A stretch of DNA of 64,000 nt from CADEEN01 sp963783785 (GCA_963783785.1 CAWAOQ010000015.1:62001-126000), one strand, 5' to 3'. Positions 16,356 through 25,544 are shown, numbered from the stretch's first letter. Notes: generated by a model from the sequence alone, not told the origin. Numbers and translations: made by a program.

Positions 16356-17330
16356 ATGCAGGCGTACCGCGCACCGCGCTGGCTGCCGGGTGGCAATGCG
16401 CAGACCATCTGGCCGGCGCTGTTCTCGCGGCGCACGCTGGTTCGCCACGCGCCGGCACCGCACTACCAGCGCGAACGCTGGTTCACGCCGGATGGTGACT
16501 TCGTCGACGTCGACATCCAGCCCGGCCCGCCCGGCGCACCGTGGCTGGTGCTGTTCCATGGCCTCGAAGGGTCGTCGCGCAGCCACTACGCGCAGGCCTT
16601 CGCGCACACGGCGGCACAAGCCGGGATGAACTTCGCGGTGCCGCATTTCCGCGGTTGCTCGGGCGAGTTGAACCTCGCGCCGCGCGCCTACCACTCCGGC
16701 GATTTCGAAGAGGTCGGCTGGATGCTGGCGCGCCTGCGCGAACGCAGCAGCAAGCCACTGCTCGCCGTCGGCGTCTCGCTCGGCGGCAATGCGCTGTTGC
16801 GCTGGGCCGAGGAGGCTGGCGCCAGCGCCGGCCAGACCGCCAGCGCGATCGCCGCGGTCAGTGCACCGATCGACCTGGCGGCCGGTGGCCGAGCCCTCTG
16901 CAGCGGCTTCAACCGCGTCACCTACACGCCCATGTTCCTGCGCTCGATGAAGCCGCGCGCGCTGGCCAAGTGGGCCCAGCACCCGGGACTGTTCGACCGC
17001 GATCGCCTGCTCGCGGCGCGCGACCTGTACGAATTCGACAACGTCTTCACCGCGCCGCTGCACGGCTTTCGCGACACCGAAGACTACTGGGCGCGCGGCT
17101 CGGCCAAGCCGCACCTGCACGCCATCCGCATCCCGGCGCTGGTGCTCAATGCGCGCAACGACCCGTTCGTGCCCGCCTGGTGCCTGCCAGCGCCGCACGA
17201 GGTCGGCCGCCATGTCACGCTATGGCAGCCGGCGCACGGCGGCCACGTCGGCTTTCCGGCCGGCACGCCACCCGGCCATGTGATGACCCTGCCGCAAGCG
17301 GTGCTGGGCTGGCTGCGAGACCATGGCTGA
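16356..17330 (+). CDS. Alpha/beta hydrolase, YheT family
   Basis: A 324-aa hydrolase. The N-terminus MQAYRAPRWLPGGNAQTIWPAL is typical of the YheT/EMB8 group. Seen are the oxyanion segment LFHGLEGSSRSHYA, HFRGCSGE, the nucleophile serine in VGVSLGGNALLRW, the acid in NARNDPFVP, and the catalytic His in AHGGHVGFP. There is no signal peptide. Native substrates are unknown; the family is described as carboxylesterase-like. It follows the NTF2-like gene by 11 nt. Confidence 0.9.
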   Translation: MQAYRAPRWLPGGNAQTIWPALFSRRTLVRHAPAPHYQRERWFTPDGDFVDVDIQPGPPGAPWLVLFHGLEGSSRSHYAQAFAHTAAQAGMNFAVPHFRGCSGELNLAPRAYHSGDFEEVGWMLARLRERSSKPLLAVGVSLGGNALLRWAEEAGASAGQTASAIAAVSAPIDLAAGGRALCSGFNRVTYTPMFLRSMKPRALAKWAQHPGLFDRDRLLAARDLYEFDNVFTAPLHGFRDTEDYWARGSAKPHLHAIRIPALVLNARNDPFVPAWCLPAPHEVGRHVTLWQPAHGGHVGFPAGTPPGHVMTLPQAVLGWLRDHG

Positions 17331-17351
17331 GTCGACCGCATCGGAGTCTTC

Positions 17352-17900
17352 ATGGACGAGATCGTCAAGGCCGCACTGAAGAAGTGGCCCAACGTGCCAG
17401 CCTGCCGCGGCTGGCTGGCGCTCGATGCACGCGGCGACTGGTACATGCGCGATGACCGCGTGCAGGCCGCGGGCCCGTTCCCCCGCGTGAAAGGCAGCCG
17501 CATCCTGCATGACAAGCTGCGCGACTTCATCCATCGCAACTACGCCCGCGACGACGACGGCGCCTGGTACTTCCAGAACGGCCCGCAGCGCGTGTACGTC
17601 GAACTCGAGGCCGCGCCCTTCGTCTGGCGCATCGATGCGCGCACCTTCGCGCTGACCAGCCACAGCGGCCTGCCGGCCACACTGCAAAGCGTCTGGCTCG
17701 ACGACGGCGGGCGCCTGTTCCTGGACACCGACATCGGCTTCGGCCTGGTGCATACCCAGGACATGCACGATGCCGCACGTGCCGTCGAGGCGGGGCTGTG
17801 GCAGCCGGAGCCGCTGGCTTTCGCCGCGATGCCGCTGCGCTTCGGCTACGTCCTGAGCCCGCAACAGCGGGCCGAAGCGGAGGGTCGTCGGCTTACTTGA
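17352..17900 (+). CDS. Conserved hypothetical protein (DUF2946-unrelated, betaproteobacterial)
   Basis: A 182-aa soluble protein rich in aromatic residues and beta strand, opening with KAALKKWPNVPACRGWLALDARGDWYMRDD and containing AWYFQNGPQRVYVELEAAPF. I recall similar proteins in many Betaproteobacteria but cannot assign a domain number. It starts 21 nt after the hydrolase on the same strand and overlaps the stop of the convergent cytochrome gene by 8 nt. No catalytic motif can be recognised. Confidence 0.75.
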   Translation: MDEIVKAALKKWPNVPACRGWLALDARGDWYMRDDRVQAAGPFPRVKGSRILHDKLRDFIHRNYARDDDGAWYFQNGPQRVYVELEAAPFVWRIDARTFALTSHSGLPATLQSVWLDDGGRLFLDTDIGFGLVHTQDMHDAARAVEAGLWQPEPLAFAAMPLRFGYVLSPQQRAEAEGRRLT

Positions 17901-18771
17901 CGGCCGAAACCATGTAGGACACGACCGCCTTGATGTCGGCGTCGCTGGCGGCTGCCACGCCGCCCTTGGGCGGCATCGCACCCTTGCCCTTGATCGCGCT
18001 GGCCGTCAGGCCATCGACCCCGGCAGCCAGCCGCGGTGCCCAAGCCGCCTTGTCGCCGAGCTTGGGCGCGTTGGCCACACCGGCAGCGTGACAAACGGCG
18101 CAACTCTGCGCATACAGCGCCGGCACCGCCTCGGCCTTCGCCGCCGCCGGAGCCACCGCAGCGGTTGCCACGGCCGCGGCAGCAGCAGTCGGTGCCGCAG
18201 TCGCCGCAGCAGGCGCAGCCGCCGGAGCCGGGGCAGCGGCCTGCGCCGGCGGCGCAGCAACCGCCACCTTGGGCTCCTCGAGCTTGCCGCCACCCTGGTT
18301 GGCCATGTAGACCACCGCGCGGCCGATCTCGACATCGCTGAAGTCACCGCCGCCCTGCGCGCCCATCGCGCCCTTGCCCTTCAGCGCCGACGCCAGCAAG
18401 GCCTCGTAGCCGGCCTTCACGCGCGGGCCCCATGCGACGGCATCGCCGATCTTCGGCGCGCCGGCCGCACCGCTGCCGTGGCAAGCCACGCACTGCGCGG
18501 CGTACACCTGCTCGCCGGTCTTCAGCGAAGCCGTGTCGCTCGCGTCCCGGATCTCGATGCTGCCGATCGGCTGGATCCGCCTGGCCACCGCCTCGGCAGC
18601 CATGCCGTCGCTGCCGGCCGCCGGCACCTTGTCGGCGACGACATAGTTGACCAGCAGGACGATGACGATGATCGGCACCACGAAAGCCAGCACCACCGCC
18701 CACAGCAATTGCCTGGGCGTCTTGATCGGGCCCTCGTGGGGCAGGTCGTGTTCGGCGTGGGCGTCGCTCAT
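17893..18771 (-). CDS. Membrane-anchored two-haem cytochrome c (cytochrome c5-like)
   Basis: A 292-aa electron carrier with one N-terminal membrane helix (about 22-46, LLWAVVLAFVVPIIVIVLLV). Two cytochrome c5-type domains follow, with haem sites CVACH at residues 94-98 and CAVCH at 224-228. Each domain carries a KGKGAM segment with the likely axial Met. The domains are joined by an Ala/Pro linker of about 45 residues (168-213). The ATG at 18771 has a GAGGA ribosome site; the soluble part should face the periplasm. It is divergent from the sugar dehydrogenase, across a 320-nt gap in which I see no clear operator. Confidence 0.9.
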   Translation of the reverse strand: MSDAHAEHDLPHEGPIKTPRQLLWAVVLAFVVPIIVIVLLVNYVVADKVPAAGSDGMAAEAVARRIQPIGSIEIRDASDTASLKTGEQVYAAQCVACHGSGAAGAPKIGDAVAWGPRVKAGYEALLASALKGKGAMGAQGGGDFSDVEIGRAVVYMANQGGGKLEEPKVAVAAPPAQAAAPAPAAAPAAATAAPTAAAAAVATAAVAPAAAKAEAVPALYAQSCAVCHAAGVANAPKLGDKAAWAPRLAAGVDGLTASAIKGKGAMPPKGGVAAASDADIKAVVSYMVSAVK

Positions 18772-19091
18772 GGAATCCTCGTGGTGGCCGGCCATCGACA
18801 GGTGGCGGACGGCACGCCCGCGACACCCCGGCAAAACAAAGCGTGCCAAGGGCACGCAACGGCGCGGGATTATAGCGGCGGCCCCATCGCCAGATCATGC
18901 GCGGCGCGAAGCCAGGTTCGGGAAGAACCTTATACCGACGGCACCCGCCGCGGGCATATTCGCAGCTTCGTCCGGGGTCCGGACGGCTGCAGGATCGAAA
19001 TGCTGGAACGGTAGGGCCATTGTCAGTAACGCAACGTCCCCGTGTCGATCACCGTGTGGGACGTGTTCACCCAAAAGAATTGGAGACACAC

Positions 19092-20384
19092 ATGAAGAGA
19101 TCCCGTCAATTCGCTGTCGCCGCGTTCAGCGCCGCGATCACGTTGCTGGTGTCTGGCCAGGCGCAGGCCCAGACCAACATCGAGAAGCTCAAGCAAATGA
19201 AGGTCGCGACCACCGACCTGAACATTCCGGTCGTACCGCAGACGGGCGCCAACGCCAATGCGATCAGGGAGAACTTGAAGCGCGTCAAGTTGCCGCCGGG
19301 CTTCAGTATTTCGCTGTACGCCGTGGTGCCCGACGCGCGCCACATGGCTGTCGCGCCGAGCACGAACATGCTGTTCGTCGGCACGCGCAAGACGACGGTG
19401 TGGGCCGTGACGGATCGCAACAGCGACGGCATCGCCGACGAGGTGAAGTCCTTTGCCCCGAGCCTGAAGTTCAGCAATCCCAACGGCGTGTGCTGGACCA
19501 AGGACGGCTTCCTGATCGTCGCCGAGCACAACCGCGTGCTGAACTTCCCGGCCGCCGAGTTCTTCTACGAGGGACCGGACGTGGCGGTGATCGAGGTTGT
19601 CGGCCAAGGCAAGCTGGTGCCGCCAGAGGAAGAGAGCTACAACCACGGCGCGCGCACCTGCCGCGTCAGCGATGATGGCAAGCTCCACATCACGCTCGGC
19701 CAGCCTTACAACGTGCAGCCGAAGGAAAAAGTCGCCCTATACGAGCAGCTGGGCATCGGCGGCATGATCCGCCTGAACCCCTTCGACGGCTCGGGCCGCG
19801 AGGTGCTCGCGCGTGGCGTGCGCAACTCGGTCGGCATGGACATCAACCCCAAGGACAAGACCGTCTGGTTCACCGACAACCAAACCGACGGCATGGGTGA
19901 CGACACGCCGCCCGGGGAACTCAACCACATCACGAAGGCCGGCGGCGAGCATTTCGGCTACCCGTTCATCCATGGCAACAACGTGCAGATCGCGGGCACG
20001 TCGGCCGCACCGGACCTCAAGGACATGAAGCCGCCGGCCAACTGGACCAAGCCGCAAATCGAATTCCCGGCACACCAGGCGCAGTTGGGCATGACGTTCT
20101 ACACCGGCAAGCAGTTCCCGGCCAAGTACCAGGGCGGCATCTTCGTCGCTTCGCACGGCTCGTGGAATCGCACCAAGCCGACGGGCGCGCTGATCAACTT
20201 CGTGTCGTTGAAGGCCGACGGCACGGCCGACAAGTCCGAAGTCTTCGCCGACGGTTTCCTCGACGCCGACACCGGCCTGTACCGCGGGCGACCGGTCGAC
20301 GTGGCGGTGATGAAGGACGGTTCGCTGCTGATCAGCGACGACTTCGCGGGTGCGCTGTACCGCGTGACCTACACGGCACCGTGA
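19092..20384 (+). CDS. PQQ-dependent sugar dehydrogenase (sorbosone/glucose dehydrogenase-like beta-propeller)
   Basis: A 430-aa exported protein with a signal peptide (residues 1-24, cut after SGQAQA) and a six-bladed propeller pattern. Motifs are LPPGFSISLYA at the start, NGVCWTKDGFLIVAEHNRV, YNHGARTCRVSDDGKLHITLG with the expected catalytic His, GVRNSVGMDINP, VWFTDNQTDGMGDD, and DDFAGALYRVTY at the end. It oxidises aldose-type sugars in the periplasm and passes electrons to a c-type cytochrome, which is encoded immediately downstream with a 4-nt overlap. A GGAG ribosome site precedes the ATG. Confidence 0.88.
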   Translation: MKRSRQFAVAAFSAAITLLVSGQAQAQTNIEKLKQMKVATTDLNIPVVPQTGANANAIRENLKRVKLPPGFSISLYAVVPDARHMAVAPSTNMLFVGTRKTTVWAVTDRNSDGIADEVKSFAPSLKFSNPNGVCWTKDGFLIVAEHNRVLNFPAAEFFYEGPDVAVIEVVGQGKLVPPEEESYNHGARTCRVSDDGKLHITLGQPYNVQPKEKVALYEQLGIGGMIRLNPFDGSGREVLARGVRNSVGMDINPKDKTVWFTDNQTDGMGDDTPPGELNHITKAGGEHFGYPFIHGNNVQIAGTSAAPDLKDMKPPANWTKPQIEFPAHQAQLGMTFYTGKQFPAKYQGGIFVASHGSWNRTKPTGALINFVSLKADGTADKSEVFADGFLDADTGLYRGRPVDVAVMKDGSLLISDDFAGALYRVTYTAP

Positions 20385-20697
20385 GCTTGCGGCTCGGCTG
20401 GCGTGGCTGCTCGTGGCAGCCACGCCGGCACTCGCCGCCGATGCGGCGGCGGGGCGACAGAAGGCACTCGCCTGCACGGTCTGCCACGGCCCGCTGGGCT
20501 TGGCCAATGCGCCCGACACGCCGAGCCTGGCCGGGCAGCCGGCCACCTACCTGGGCGCGCAGCTGCGCGCGTTCCGCAGCGGCGAGCGGCGCCACGAAGT
20601 GATGGCGGTGATTGCCAAACCGCTGAGCGACGCCGACATCGCCGACCTGTCGGCCTGGTTCGCCGGCTTGCAGGTGGAGGTCAAACCACCCCGTTGA
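20381..20697 (+). CDS. Periplasmic cytochrome c, partner of the sugar dehydrogenase (start region frameshifted)
   Basis: A small class I cytochrome of about 105 aa with one haem site CTVCHG and a later MAVIAKPLSDADI segment providing the axial Met. Its end DLSAWFAGLQVEV is typical of the c553/c4-like group. The frame carrying the haem site has no usable start that includes the signal peptide; a GTG at 20381 overlaps the dehydrogenase stop as GTGA but lies in another frame. A one-base indel near 20396 would join them into a normal leader (RLAWLLVAATPALAA). Expected to accept electrons from the PQQ enzyme. Confidence 0.8.
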
Positions 20698-20739
20698 GAC
20701 CTGCCGCCCAGAGGGGCCGCTGATAGAATCCGCCCCCTC

Positions 20740-20815
20740 GCGCCCGTAGCTCAATGGATAGAGTACTGCCCTCCGAAGGCAGGGGTTGCTGGTTCGATCC
20801 CAGCCGGGCGCGCCA
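20740..20815 (+). tRNA. tRNA-Arg (anticodon CCG)
   Basis: A 76-nt cloverleaf. The acceptor GCGCCCG (20740-20746) pairs with CGGGCGC (20805-20811), followed by discriminator G and an encoded CCA. The D arm contains AGCTCAATGGATAGAG. The anticodon stem is CTGCC/GGCAG with loop CTCCGAA, anticodon CCG. The T arm contains GGTTCGATCC. It reads CGG arginine codons, which are frequent in this GC-rich genome. Confidence 0.97.
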
Positions 20816-20838
20816 GTCGTCCTTGGTGGCGAATTGGT

Positions 20839-22131
20839 TCAGTCGATCAGCGATTCGGCAGAAACGATGTGCTGCCGTGCGCGGCGCACGGCCCAGAACA
20901 CGGCTGCCGCAAGCACCGGAATCGCGACGCCAACTGCGATGTCGGGGTTGACGTGCACTCCAGCGGCATGCAGCGCCTTGGCGGCGTAGCCCACCAGGCC
21001 GGCAGCGTAGTAGACGATTGCGGCCACCGACAGGCCCTCGACGGTCTGTTGCAGGCGCAGCTGCAGCTTGGCGCGCTGGTCCATCGACGCCAGCAACTTC
21101 TGGTTCTGCCGCTCGCGCGCGATGTCCACCCGCGTCGACAACAGCGCACTGGCCTGCGCCACACGCTCGGACAGGCCGCGCAGGCGCTGCGAGACGGTGG
21201 CGCAGGTGGCCACCGCCGGCGTCAGGCGGCGGCCCATGAACTCGTCGATGGTCTGCAGCGCCGGCAGCCGCACCTCGCGCAGCTCGGCAATGCGCCGCAG
21301 CACCAGGCCGTGGTAGGCCTCGCAGGCACCGAAGCGAAACTGGCTGGCGGCGATGCCGCTCTCGACCTCAGCCGCCAGCCTCGTGAGTTGCTGCAGCAGC
21401 GCCTCGTCCTCGCCTTCGTCGCGCGCGATACCGTCGGTCAGCGTGGCGAGCGCGCTCTCGATGGCCGCGATGCGCGGCGACTGGCGGCGCGCGATCGGCA
21501 GTGCCAGCAGCGCCAGCATGCGGTAGGCCTCGATCTCGAACAGCCGCTGCAACATGCGGCCGGCTTGTCTCTCGGCGAGCCGGCGGTCGAGCAGCAGCAC
21601 ATGGGTGCAGCCGTCGTCGTACAGGTGGAAATCGGTGTAGACCAGCGCCGCGCCCTCGGCGAGCTCGGCGCCCGCGACGCTGCGGCCGCCGAACAGGCGG
21701 GTCAATGCGGCGGCATCGGGCGGCTGCGTCTGGGCGGCACGCAGCTCCGCATGCACCGCGGCGATCGTCTGCCCCGGGATGCCTGCCAGCCAGCCGTCGG
21801 GCAGCAGCGCCGCGGCCGGATCGGCGAACGGCTCGGCGCCGACACCGTCGACGATGAACGTGTAACCCGAGAACTCCCCATGCCGCTCCCACTTCAGGCG
21901 CAGCGCACCGAGCGTGGCACGAAAGAGCGTGGCGGCCGCGTCGGGCGCCGCCACCGCATGGCGCTGGCACAGCGACTGGAGGTGACGCCGTTCGCGCTCG
22001 CGCTGGTCGGCATCGACCAGCACCGCGACATAGCTGGCTCGCGCCGGCGCCCGCACGGCTTCGGGTGGGCGGGCATGGACCTCCTCGGCGAGCAGGTCGC
22101 GTTGCGCGTGATCGGGCGGCAGCATGGACAT
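20839..22131 (-). CDS. DUF3422 family membrane protein
   Basis: A 430-aa protein matching the DUF3422 family: LLAEEVHARPPEAV near the N-terminus, LLLDRRLAERQAGRMLQRLFEIEAYRML in the middle, and two C-terminal membrane helices (LSVAAIVYYAAGLVGYAAKAL and IAVGVAIPVLAAAVFWAV, about 355-415). The central part is helical and probably coiled. The family is common in Proteobacteria and has no established function. I chose the ATG at 22131 just before the conserved block; 22125 and 22191 are alternatives. It is divergent from the DUF167 gene. Confidence 0.88.
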   Translation of the reverse strand: MSMLPPDHAQRDLLAEEVHARPPEAVRAPARASYVAVLVDADQRERERRHLQSLCQRHAVAAPDAAATLFRATLGALRLKWERHGEFSGYTFIVDGVGAEPFADPAAALLPDGWLAGIPGQTIAAVHAELRAAQTQPPDAAALTRLFGGRSVAGAELAEGAALVYTDFHLYDDGCTHVLLLDRRLAERQAGRMLQRLFEIEAYRMLALLALPIARRQSPRIAAIESALATLTDGIARDEGEDEALLQQLTRLAAEVESGIAASQFRFGACEAYHGLVLRRIAELREVRLPALQTIDEFMGRRLTPAVATCATVSQRLRGLSERVAQASALLSTRVDIARERQNQKLLASMDQRAKLQLRLQQTVEGLSVAAIVYYAAGLVGYAAKALHAAGVHVNPDIAVGVAIPVLAAAVFWAVRRARQHIVSAESLID

Positions 22132-22184
22132 CCGCTTCCTTCCTCGGCGAAGATCGGGCCGGGCAGCGCCCGGCGGCGGCGAGT

Positions 22185-22466
22185 ATGTCATCGCTGCCCG
22201 TCAACGCCGGCCTGCCCGCCGGACACTGCGAGCACCCCATCCTGAAGATCCTGCAAGTCAAGGTCAAGCCGAACGCACGCGCGAGCGTGCTGGTCGCGCA
22301 GCATGACGGCACTTGGCTGGCGCAGGTGGCGGCGCCGCCGGTCGAGGGCCAGGCCAACGAGGCGCTTGTCGCGTTGGTGGCCAAGCACTTCGGCGTGCGT
22401 CGCACGCAGGTGCGCATCAAGAGCGGCGCATCGGGACGGATGAAGCTGGTGCAGGTCGACGACTGA
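22185..22466 (+). CDS. DUF167/UPF0235 family protein (YggU-like)
   Basis: A 93-aa protein with the family core KVKPNARASVL, VAAPPVEGQANEALVALVAKHFGV and RIKSGASGRMKLVQV. This small alpha/beta fold is widespread, often near the YggT membrane protein, and its biochemical role is unknown. The ATG at 22185 gives an N-terminal extension of about 20 residues before the conserved core; a later start is possible. Confidence 0.88.
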   Translation: MSSLPVNAGLPAGHCEHPILKILQVKVKPNARASVLVAQHDGTWLAQVAAPPVEGQANEALVALVAKHFGVRRTQVRIKSGASGRMKLVQVDD

Positions 22467-22595
22467 ACCGTCATGCGTCGCCGGCGGCATCATGGAGACG
22501 GCTCGAGTGGGCCGACCGCTGGCAACGCGACCAGCCGAAGCCGGCCAGGGAACTGCACTGCCGCGCGCGCTCCGGATCGATCTGCGTACCCGCAA

Positions 22596-23570
22596 TCAAC
22601 GGCGCGCAGCCTGCGTCGCGTCCGCAACTTGGGCCGCCGCGCGCTCGACGGTCGCGCGCAACCAGCGCTGGGCGGTGTCCTGCTCATGGCGCCGGTGCCA
22701 GAGCAGCCCGACCTCGATGCCAGGCAGATCGAACGGCAGCTCGCACACCGCCAGCTGCGATGCAAAGCCGGTGGCCGGCACGAAGCTGCTCGGCAAGACC
22801 GTCAACAAGTCCGACTGGTGCACCACCGCGCCGGCAGTAAAGTAATTGCTCACTGTGATCAAGACCCTGCGCTCGCGGCCCAGCCGCGCCAGCGTCTCGT
22901 CGACGAAGCCACGCGGGCGGCCGGCAAAGCTGACGCGCAGGTGATCGGCGGCGCAGTAGGCATCGAGCGTCAACGCACCCGGCTGCGCCAGCGGGTGGCC
23001 GCGCCGCATCACGCCCATGTACTCACAGCCGTACAGCGGCTGCAGGCGCAGCACGCTGCGTTCGCCCTCGGCCGCCAGGGCCGCACTGACATCGGGAAAG
23101 AAGCCGAGCGCGATGTCGGCCTGGCCCTGTTCGAGCATGGGCCGCGGATCGCGCGAGGCCAACGGCACGACGCGCAAATCGACGCAGCAGCCCTCGCGCT
23201 GCAGGGTGCTCACGAGCACCGGCACGATCAACGCCGCGGTCGCATCGGCCATCGCCAGCGTGAAGTTTCGCGCGTCGGTGCGCGGATCGAACCCCTGCGG
23301 CGCGAAGGCCGCCTGCAGGCTCTCGAGCGAGGCCCGCACCGTCGGCCACAGCGTCTGGGCATGGGCCGTCGGCGTCACGCCGCCCGGGCTCGGGACGAAG
23401 AGTTCCTCGTGGGTGGCCTCGCGCAGGCGCCGCAGCGCATTGCTGACCGCCGGCTGCGTCATCGCCAGCCGGGCCGCCGCGCGCGTGACGTTGCGCTCGA
23501 CCATCACGACGTCGAAGACCTTCAGCAGATTCAGGTCCAGCGTGCGGAAGTTGATCGAGGGGCTGTGCAT
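22596..23570 (-). CDS. LysR-type transcriptional regulator
   Basis: A 324-aa regulator. The N-terminal winged helix-turn-helix covers about residues 8-67 (LNLLKVFDVVMVERNVTRAAARLAMTQPAVSNALRRLR in that order), followed by a substrate-binding-like domain to the end. The opening FRTLDLNLLKVFDVVM resembles the NodD/SyrM/LeuO-like branch. The target is unknown: the divergent neighbour is a small hypothetical gene whose promoter region (23571-23705) would be the natural site for autoregulation. The downstream 129 nt before DUF167 show no feature. Confidence 0.92.
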   Translation of the reverse strand: MHSPSINFRTLDLNLLKVFDVVMVERNVTRAAARLAMTQPAVSNALRRLREATHEELFVPSPGGVTPTAHAQTLWPTVRASLESLQAAFAPQGFDPRTDARNFTLAMADATAALIVPVLVSTLQREGCCVDLRVVPLASRDPRPMLEQGQADIALGFFPDVSAALAAEGERSVLRLQPLYGCEYMGVMRRGHPLAQPGALTLDAYCAADHLRVSFAGRPRGFVDETLARLGRERRVLITVSNYFTAGAVVHQSDLLTVLPSSFVPATGFASQLAVCELPFDLPGIEVGLLWHRRHEQDTAQRWLRATVERAAAQVADATQAARR

Positions 23571-23635
23571 GGTGTGGTGGGACGGGCATTCGCGACGGTG
23601 ATGCCCGGATTCGGAGTCGGAATTGGACCAGTCTA

Positions 23636-23649
23636 GGTGAAAACCCTAA
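23636..23649. promoter_or_regulatory. Conserved motif TTAGGGTTTTCACC (minus strand) before a small hypothetical gene
   Basis: Read on the minus strand this is TTAGGGTTTTCACC, and 12 of 14 bases match TTAGGGTTTACCCC at 46535. Both sites lie upstream of genes for related small helical proteins. The motif contains inverted GGT/ACC arms. It lies 56 nt before the gene at 23706 and 65 nt from the divergent LysR start. A shared regulator or promoter type is inferred. Confidence 0.4.
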
Positions 23650-23705
23650 TCTGTGTTCGTGCGGGGTTGTTGCCATGCCCCGTCCGCCGAGAAAGGGAAG
23701 ACACC

Positions 23706-24098
23706 ATGTCCAGCCAGCACATCACGGTCATCGCACAGCCCACCATCGCGTCGCCACGCGGCGCGCAATGGGCGGCCATCGCGGCCTTGTGGATTGTGCA
23801 GAAGTGGTCATCTCGTGCGCCGGGTCGCGCACGGTCTGCGACGAAAGGTCGCGCCATGAGTGCCAGTCACGTCGTCCGTGCGACCGCCGCGAGTGCCGCG
23901 CACGAGAGCATCGCCACCGAACTGCTGACGCGGATCTGGCGCCGGGCGCGGCAACAGTTGCGGCGGCTGACCGCACAGCGCGAGCCGCAAACAGCAGAGG
24001 AGCTGATGGCCTACGCCCGCAGCATCCAACACTCGATGCCCGCCCTGGCTGCCGAGCTGCAATGCATGGCCCAGCACGGGCTCGAAGCTGACGCCTGA
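23706..24098 (+). CDS. Small helical hypothetical protein, paralogue of the one at 46565
   Basis: A 130-aa protein with no signal peptide. The C-terminal 60 residues are predicted helical, with ELLTRIWRRARQQLRRLTAQ then a stretch TAEELMAYARSIQHSMPAL. That stretch aligns without gaps to the protein at 46565 (about 11 of 27 identical, sharing the S-x-P-x-x-A-A-(D/E)-L pattern). An AAGGGAAG ribosome site precedes the ATG at 23706. Function unknown. Confidence 0.65.
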   Translation: MSSQHITVIAQPTIASPRGAQWAAIAALWIVQKWSSRAPGRARSATKGRAMSASHVVRATAASAAHESIATELLTRIWRRARQQLRRLTAQREPQTAEELMAYARSIQHSMPALAAELQCMAQHGLEADA

Positions 24099-24164
24099 GC
24101 TTCCTGGCGCCGCGCTGTCGGCGTAGCATCTCCGCCTCCCCATCGGCCAGGCCAGGAGGCGCAG

Positions 24165-25103
24165 ATGCCCACCGTCGCGCACGACGTGCTGCACGCCATC
24201 GGCAATACGCCGATCGTCGAGTTGCAGCGGGTGATCCCACGAGGCTCGGCACGCGTGCTGGCCAAGCTGGAGTACACCAACCCGACCGGCAGCATGAAGG
24301 ACCGCATGGCCAAGGCGGCCATCGAAGGGGCCGAAGCCGCGGGACGCCTGCAGCCGGGCGGCACCGTGGTCGAGTACACCGCAGGCACGACCGGCATCTC
24401 GCTGGCGCTGGCCTGTGCCGTCAGGGGCTACAAGCTCGAGATCGTGTTCTCCGACGCCTTCAGCGACGAGAAGCGCCGCATGATGGAAGCCTTCGGCGCG
24501 CGCATCACCGACGTCCTCAGCGACGGCAAGAAGATCACCGCGGAGCTGATCAAGGCGATGATCGCCAAGGCCGCCGAGCTGAGTCAGCGGCCAGGCCACT
24601 GGTACTGCGATCAACTCAACAACACCGACGCCAGCAGCGGCTACCGCCCACTCGGCGAAGAGATCTGGGCCCAGACCGGCGGCAACGTCGATGCCTTCGT
24701 GCATGCCGTGGGCACCGCGCACGCGATCCACGGTGCCACGCAGGCATTGTGGGCGCACCGGCCCGGCATCCGGATCGTCGCGGTCGAACCCGCCGAGTCG
24801 GCGGTGTTGTCGGGCGGGCCCAGCGGCTCGCACCAGATCGAGGGCATCGGCATCGGCTTCGTGCCGCCACTGTGGGCCCCTGAACTGGTCAACGAGATCC
24901 AGACCGTGACCAGCGCCGATGCCAAGGCGATGGCGCGGCGCCTGGCCAGCGAGGAGGGCCTCTTCGCCGGCACGTCGTCGGGCGCCAACGTGGTGGCCGC
25001 GATCCGCGTCGCCCAGCGCCTCGGGTCCGGCGCAACGGTGGCCACGATCCTGTGCGACTCCGGGCTGCGCTACCTGAGCACCGATGTCTACCGTCGGCCC
25101 TGA
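24165..25103 (+). CDS. PLP-dependent cysteine synthase family protein
   Basis: Fold-type II PLP enzyme of 312 aa, related to O-acetylserine sulfhydrylase and cystathionine beta-synthase. Seen are the N-terminal IGNTPIVEL, the PLP lysine K45 in NPTGSMKDRMA, the substrate loop TAGTTGISLA, and GLFAGTSSGANVVAA. The substrate loop differs from the TSGNTGI of classical CysK, so the amino-acid specificity may differ. Reaction inferred: beta-replacement of an activated serine by sulfide or a related nucleophile. No Cys biosynthesis neighbour is present. Confidence 0.88.
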   Translation: MPTVAHDVLHAIGNTPIVELQRVIPRGSARVLAKLEYTNPTGSMKDRMAKAAIEGAEAAGRLQPGGTVVEYTAGTTGISLALACAVRGYKLEIVFSDAFSDEKRRMMEAFGARITDVLSDGKKITAELIKAMIAKAAELSQRPGHWYCDQLNNTDASSGYRPLGEEIWAQTGGNVDAFVHAVGTAHAIHGATQALWAHRPGIRIVAVEPAESAVLSGGPSGSHQIEGIGIGFVPPLWAPELVNEIQTVTSADAKAMARRLASEEGLFAGTSSGANVVAAIRVAQRLGSGATVATILCDSGLRYLSTDVYRRP

Positions 25104-25224
25104 AGCCGGTGCGGCGCCGGCCGCAGGGGATTGACCCCGCCCGGTGGCAGGCGTAAGACGCGCCCTGCCGCGCACGACCGATGCGCGGCGGTGATATGTG
25201 GCCGCTGTCCAGAAAGGAAATCCC

Positions 25225-25524
25225 ATGACTGCCTTCAACATCGTGCGTTTCCGCGTCAAGCCCGGCCGGGACGAGGCCTTCATCGAGGCCCACCGCCGCG
25301 CTGGCCGCGACTTCAAGGGCTTCCTGCGCGGCTCGTTGGTCAAGACCGGCGAGCGAAGCTACTGCATGATCGGCGAGTGGGACTCGTTCGACAGCCTCGC
25401 GGCGGCGCGGCCGCAGATGATCGCCCTGCTCGACAGCTTCCGCGCCGAGCTCGAAGATCTCGGCAACGGGCTCGGCGTGACCGACCCGGTGTCGGGCAAT
25501 GTGGTGCTCGAACTGACGCACTGA
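25225..25524 (+). CDS. Antibiotic biosynthesis monooxygenase-fold (ABM) protein
   Basis: A 99-aa dimeric alpha/beta-barrel type protein. FNIVRFRVKPGRDEAFIEAHRR and SYCMIGEWDSFDSLAAARP follow the ABM/YgiN pattern. No flavin or haem motif is present, as normal for the family, which contains small oxygenases and quinone-modifying enzymes. An AAAGGAAA ribosome site precedes the ATG at 25225. The role is not known. Confidence 0.8.
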   Translation: MTAFNIVRFRVKPGRDEAFIEAHRRAGRDFKGFLRGSLVKTGERSYCMIGEWDSFDSLAAARPQMIALLDSFRAELEDLGNGLGVTDPVSGNVVLELTH

Positions 25525-25544
25525 GCCTGCGCTCGGCCCGCCCG

